Assembly (NCBI RefSeq): GCF_000003195.3
Contig: NC_012871.2
Coordinates: forward strand, 7,613,997-7,677,996
Source: Sorghum bicolor
Lineage: Eukaryota; Streptophyta; Magnoliopsida; Poales; Poaceae
Length of the DNA: 64,000 nucleotides
Reading direction: 5' to 3'
The notes beneath the pieces are model-generated. The model had not been told where the DNA came from. It was given only the letters and a program-made list of their open reading frames with translations, and did not search any database. How positions within the stretch are numbered: the first letter of the stretch is position 1; every line of letters starts with the position of its first letter. Below are positions 58,984 through 64,000 of the stretch, in pieces. A program made the position numbers and the translations under genes.

Positions 58984-60240
58984 CAGATATTGTTGCCGCT
59001 TCATCCTCGTTGTCCATCATGGAAGAGGTCACCATACCAAGGTGCTTTAGCGTCTTTTTTAGTGCTTCTTCTTTCTTTCGTTGGCTGTAATCGTTTATTT
59101 ACTGCCTTTTTGTATTCGATTTGTCTGTTACTTTTATTTCCTCTAAATAAAAAACATGTCACATATAGCACGGTGGAGAGGGGAAAAAAGAGCTCACCAC
59201 CGAATGCAGAGGCGAGTGCAGAGAGAGAGAGAGAGAGGTCTCCATGGGTATGGTCGTATGGAGAAGCGTTCATTGTTGGTAGTGTGATCACAATGGCCAA
59301 ATTGCATTGCATCACTATGTACGTGCCCTGTAATTTCAGCATATAAGCATTTTTGCCAGAAAGAGCTTTGCTACTATAAGGACTGTCACTGGTGAGAATG
59401 CTTTCTAAGACTTCTCAGTGATCAGTAGACAGCATGGTTTTTGTTCGCATCCATTCCATCCCTTTTCACTAATTTTTACTGACATTTAGCTCTGATTTTT
59501 TGTGCTCCTGCTGGTATAATATGTTTACAATGCAGATTTAAGAATGAAGATTATATTTTGTTGCAAAATTAGGTAATTTAGTACTGATTTAATCTGATAT
59601 TTCTGACGGCACCAAAACTGGTTACACTAGTCGACATAATGTGTGTCGCAATCATCCTGCTCGAGAAGCAGAGGAAGTCTTGGGTTGACCGAGTAGTTGC
59701 GTCACTTGTGTATGCTCCTCCGCAAACCTGATAACCAACCTTCGCCCAAGCAGATGAACACAAAGATGGCTTAATTTTGGAGGCCTACTTTCCCTATTCC
59801 CATGCTCGTAGGAATCAAGATCAGGCGAACTTGGGTTGTAACGGAAATAGTGTGGAAACTCAAAGGTTTGAATAAGAAGGTGACTAGAAGCTAGACATGA
59901 TACTTATCTCGCCCACTCCAGCATAAGACCGGAAGTATGTATTTAAGTGCATAGCAAAAGGTATATATATCTAAAAAAACATCTTATAACTTGGTACGGA
60001 TGGAGTATCACAGGTATAAATACATATTTGGGCGATTGTTTGCTTTTTTTTCTTTTACCTCGTACTTCGTATTCCTTGATTAAAGCTCAAAGTTTGATCA
60101 AATATGTAATTAGAAATATTGTTATTTATGACGATAAACGTGTATTTTATAAAATTATTTATAGTTTTTTATCTAGTTATTAATCAAATTTGTACTGTGT
60201 TCGAATTTTTTTTGCCCGGACGCTAGTAGAAATCTGATCC
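58984..60240. other. No supportable gene
   Basis: Mixed sequence with a (GA)n run at 59219-59237. Several short open frames lie on both strands without recognisable domains. 59920-60180 is AT-rich. Confidence 0.45.
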
Positions 60241-60289
60241 AGGTCCGTGGACCGTACCAGACCAGGCCCGTGCTCCAGTAGTCTCACGT

Positions 60290-60421
60290 GTAGGTGGAGC
60301 CACGTTGTATACGCCGGATCACCAATCACCGTCCTCCTCTCCTCGCCTCCAGAGAAGTCGATTTGTTCCCCCAAATCTCCGCCCTCCGCTCCACCGGCCG
60401 CCGCGCCCCGATCCAGATCAG
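60290..60421 (+). promoter_or_regulatory. 5'UTR exon of the V-ATPase G gene
   Basis: GC-rich, pyrimidine-rich leader ending in a good donor (ATCAG|GTAACC at 60421/60422). It would splice to the acceptor CCAG|GAGCTG at 60802/60803, ten bases before the ATG. An intron in the 5'UTR just ahead of the start is common for this gene type. The start of transcription is not precisely known. Confidence 0.55.
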
Positions 60422-60812
60422 GTAACCCCGCGCCGAGATCCCTGCGTTCCTCCCCTCCTATCTCGCGGATCGCTCGCCGCGGAGCCGTGATCCCTTCTGC
60501 TGTTCCCGGCCCGTCCCGTGGAGTCGGTTCGCTGACGTGATCCCTGGATCCCAAATCTTTCTCGGCCGGCGGGCAGGCTACTGCGATGCGTGCTATTGTA
60601 CTAAATTAGTAAATTGTAATACGTCGCGGGCGGATTTGTTCGTCCTCTGCCTGCGTGCGGCAATATCTGGAATTCTGGATAGTGGCATGAGCGTAGACAT
60701 CTGACATAATGTGGCGATTTAGGGTTACGCGCATTTGTTTGATCTTGAAACAATTGAGGTCTGTTCTTTGATTCTGAATTACGGTACTTTTGTTCTGGCC
60801 AGGAGCTGTGAG

Positions 60813-62090
60813 ATGGACGCGAACAGGCGCGCCAGTGGGATTCAGCAGCTGCTGGCTGCGGAGCAGGAGGCTCAGCAAATCGTGAACGCGGCTAGAGCTG
60901 GTACTGTTTTCTCATCCTTTTCTTTTTGGGGGGTACTAGTCATTGCAAATATACAGCAAAAACCTTTTGAATTAGTTCGTATTAGACAGCAACAACCTTT
61001 GTGAATGACTTTTATGCATTCACTTAGACATCCTTCTCTGATCCTCAACCAGTGCTTGTAGAGTGAGAGTGAAGGTAATGAATTGCTTCGTTTGTGTTTT
61101 GATTGTTAGGCCATGCCCTCTCACGCCCAAAGTTACAATGTATAAATTTGCATATTGTTTAGATCTCAATTTTTTTTTTGTTTTGGGCTACTGTAGCACT
61201 TTCGTTTTTATTTGACAATTATTGTCCAATCATGGACTAACTAGGCTCAAAAGATTCATTTCGCGATTTACAAGCAAACTGTGCAATTAGTTTTTGTTTT
61301 CGTCTATATTTAATGCTTCATGTATGTGCTGCAAGATTCGATGTGACGGGGAATCTTGAAAAGTTTTTGGTTTTTGAGGTGAACTGAACAAGGCCTTAGT
61401 GTAAAGGGGAAAAAGGAAGTTTACTTTTCTTTGTTCAGTATGCAAAAGCATGTTTAACTGTGAACTGTTCTCTGGTGAAATGTAACAACAAAGCTAAAAT
61501 GTAAAGTACTATGTTCTCGCTGCAGTATAAACTTAAATGTTTTTGTGGGTTCTACAGCTAAATCGCAATAAAGAAAGGTTGAAATCTTGCTATTATCTGT
61601 CCCATTAGCAAAAATATATTCCATTGTGAACAATGTACTGCACAAATGTCTTTTAAACTTGTTTGCAAATTGTCAGCTAATAGGAAGCTAAAAAGCCAAC
61701 CCCTTTTAACCCCGTTCCTTTCTCTTAATGTTCTGTCATATGAACATGAATGTTTCCTGTGTTCAGCTAAGTCAGCAAGGCTTAAGCAAGCGAAAGAGGA
61801 GGCTGAGCGGGAGATAGCCGAATACCGTGCCCAGATGGAGGCTGAGTTCCAGAGGAAGGTTGCAGAGGTACGCACACCTCCACATCCTGTTCCCTTTTCC
61901 CCCCACAGGACTGCAGGACCTCACTTCTATGTCTTTGTGACCACAGAGCAGTGGTGACTCTGGTGCGAACGTCAAGCGCCTCGAGGAAGAGACAGCGGCG
62001 AAAATCGAACAGCTCAGCCAGCAGGCTGCAAGCATCTCCCCAGACGTCATTCAGATGCTTCTGAGGCATGTCACCACCGTGAAGAACTGA
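60813..62090 (+). CDS. VHA-G: V-type proton ATPase subunit G
   Basis: Coding exons 60813-60900, 61767-61867 and 61947-62090 give 110 aa, the usual length for plant subunit G. It begins [20 protein letters not shown], has the conserved [11 protein letters not shown] stretch across the first splice, a charged central helix ([20 protein letters not shown]), an S/G-rich hinge (SSGDSGAN), and ends LRHVTTVKN. Subunit G is a small, nearly all-helical part of the peripheral stalk that pairs with subunit E and links the V1 ATPase head to the membrane ring. The pump acidifies vacuole and Golgi/endosome lumens. The long second intron holds a Tourist-like MITE (61155-61395). No lesion was seen. Confidence 0.96.
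61155..61395. mobile_element. Tourist-like MITE in VHA-G intron
   Basis: The right end GTGAACTGAACAAGGCC and internal landmarks ('caaaagattcatttcgcg', 'gtgcaattagtttttg') match 43268-43510. The left end is degenerate ('ttgtttagatctc'). It is inside the 866-bp intron, on the sense strand. Confidence 0.7.
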
Positions 62091-62290
62091 GGAACGATGT
62101 CTCCAAGTTATGCTTGCAAACTTGTATCATCGAATCTATTTATTTTTGTTGGAGTGGTGGTGATGAATAATATGTCGCTTGTATCCATGATTCCTTTTCT
62201 TGACTACGGAATAAGCCGGCACAGCTTTAGCGGCAACCTTGACTTGGTACTATCAGACCTTGCCATTATTTGGTACATTTGGTAAATAAT

Positions 62291-63740
62291 ATTGTTTTAT
62301 AAATTGGTTTTTTGAACAAACTATTTTTTGATTCCCTACCTGGTGTTGCTGTTTACTTTCTCTTTATGAGATCGGCAAATTCATGGAGTGAGTGACTCGA
62401 CATTGAAATTCATGGTATTGCTTTTTTTTTTTCTATCTTCAAATTCCCTCACCAAACCAATGTTCGTTTTGGAAAAGAAAACGAGAAAAATTGGTAGTCT
62501 TCTTAATGAACTAGAAACTCTGGAGTAAGTTTCAGTTTTGCTGCTCAACGAGTGAAAGCTTAATCCAACTGCACATGGATATTTATCAGACTGCAAAGCG
62601 ACCCAGCCTGATCTAGGTCAAGTACTGAGGTTCCAAAAGGTAGCTCCAATTATGTCCAAAGCGTAAACATGCGCATGGCACGATCTACGACCACACCAGT
62701 TTGGCACGCGACACCATTGTGTTTCCTGTAGCACACATCCATTATCATTCAGATTTCAGAACAAGACCAATGACCGTTATCCAAAATGTATGCACTGAAT
62801 GATGCATGCAAGGTGGATAAGTGAACAATCTCGCATGGCCTCCAATAATTTAGGCCCCATCTTGTCCTACTGATCTTCTGATTCTGAACATGACACCATT
62901 GGATTAGTGGGTCTAACGACATGTGCAGCCCATGTGGCCATGCCTCAAAGAGACACTAAGATCAGATCATTTTTCTAGCTCCTCCTATTTACGCCGTTGC
63001 ACACATAAGAAGCTGAGAAAAAGATTCTGGAGCTGGATCAAGTTCAGGAGCCGAAGACACTAAACATATGAAGCCGAATAATAAAGAAATTACTTGCTAC
63101 AATTTCTCTCCTAGGGTCCTGCGCTTAGAATTGGAGAAAGATTAACCATTGCATCAATTTCTGCTAAGTTTCTCTCTTTTAGGTGGCAGTAAGAGAAAAA
63201 GTTAGTCCCTTACTGGACTGTATATATATGCCTTAAAGTCTGAACCTCAAGCCACATGATATCAGTATCAGCATCAGTCATAGAAACCATCCATTTCATA
63301 CTGATTTGCTCAGCAAGATCGATAGCACCAGTACCAGCTAGCTGGACCAAATATGTTGGTCACCAGAAGCAGTTGTTGGATCTTGGATGCAAAATCCTTT
63401 AGTAGTGGCTGAATGTCACGAAAATATTGACTGCACCAATCTTTCAGTTATCATGCTTCAATTCAAATACCACAAATCATAAGTTACCTGCCACCATACA
63501 TCATACATGATCTAGTAAAATCATACACCATGATTAATTTCTATGCTATGGTACATATGGGTGAAGGTGGCATCAAACAGTTACAAATAGGCATAGGCAC
63601 TTCTGAAATGTACTGCAAAACAACATATACCTCATGGTCCAACATGTTATTCGTTACTTATTATTCCATCCTACACATAACACAATATAACATCCAGATT
63701 ATATACAGATAGATACTTCAGGTCCATCGAGCAGGCTCTA
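62291..63740. other. No gene seen; downstream/intergenic
   Basis: 3' flank of VHA-G, then AT-rich sequence with no convincing exon. Open frames are short. Confidence 0.45.
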
Positions 63741-63744
63741 CAGT

Positions 63745-64000
63745 TTTATAATATCTTCAGGGATGGGGACCTCAAAGCATTCACACTGCAGAAAAAGGTG
63801 CAAGATTCATAATGTGATCCTGATAGCACAACTCGTAACTTGCACTAAATCAAACAGAGTAAGGATTATATAACAAATTGTACAGAAAAGAAGGTCATTA
63901 CCTTAATAGCAATCCTGGCTTATGATTCTCTGAGTCTCTGGGCTGATATTTACTGAGCATGACATGAGCCCCTGTATCAGCAGGAGAGTTAAGAGGTTTG
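63745..64000 (-). CDS. Possible 3'-terminal exons of a gene running off the right edge
   Basis: On the minus strand, a good acceptor (CACCTTTTTCTGCAG) is followed by an open stretch reading CECFEVPIPEDIIKL and a stop near 63739. Upstream, 63902-64000 reads SPADTGAHVMLSKYQPRDSE in one frame and ends at a donor (AAG|GTAATG). The phases of the two pieces do not join cleanly in the frames that look best, so at least one boundary is wrong. No family was recognised. It is convergent with VHA-G. Confidence 0.25.

Noticed and set aside
1..64000. CRISPR arrays, operons, bacterial-type genes or riboswitches
   Set aside because: None was seen. The palindrome blocks at 13.4, 19.3 and 25.1 kb look array-like but are CACTA subterminal repeats without unique equal-length spacers.

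Overview
This is a eukaryotic nuclear window. Its spliced GT-AG genes, grass-type MITEs, CACTA elements and sorghum-like protein sequences point to a grass, most likely Andropogoneae (sorghum or a near relative). The species is an inference and was not tested. I find three intact host genes. They are an STP-type sugar/H+ symporter (minus, about 31.9-33.6 kb), a 12-exon sterol methyltransferase SMT1 (minus, 39.8-44.8 kb) and a V-ATPase subunit G gene (plus, 60.2-62.1 kb). A possible gene 3' end sits at the right edge. Nearly everything else is transposon-derived.

Layout. 0-13 kb is a decayed tandem array. At least five degenerate copies of one promoter plus 5'-gene module recur on the plus strand, and they are cut by a hAT MITE with an 8-bp target duplication and by a mini-CACTA. 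13.07-26.43 kb is a nested structure. A small non-autonomous CACTA (TSD AAT) sits in the fifth array copy. It has itself been invaded by a ~12-kb CACTA (TSD ATG) carrying a GRF zinc-finger/membrane protein, a full-length TNP2-type transposase, and a second gene that joins a transposase-24-like region to a Ulp1-like protease. That second gene is broken by a frameshift and a stop. 27.7-29.2 kb holds a 5'-truncated LINE. 29.3-31.1 kb holds an inverted-repeat element and nested MITEs.

33-39 kb lies between the sugar transporter and SMT1. It holds a Stowaway MITE, a 1.1-kb Helitron carrying the first exon of an oligopeptidase-B-like gene, Ty3/gypsy pol debris and a 1-kb element with long inverted ends. 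SMT1 intron 1 is full of MITEs. 46.5-56.7 kb contains more MITEs and a full-length but dead LINE (9-bp TSD) whose ORF1 is split by a 1.9-kb solo LTR with a 5-bp TSD. 56.9-59 kb is MITE-rich, including a Stowaway inside a Tourist-like element.

The host genes are housekeeping functions (sugar uptake, sterol synthesis, proton pumping) with no evident joint pathway. The interest of the window is in the layered insertion history, which can be read from target duplications and from an internal empty-site paralogue.
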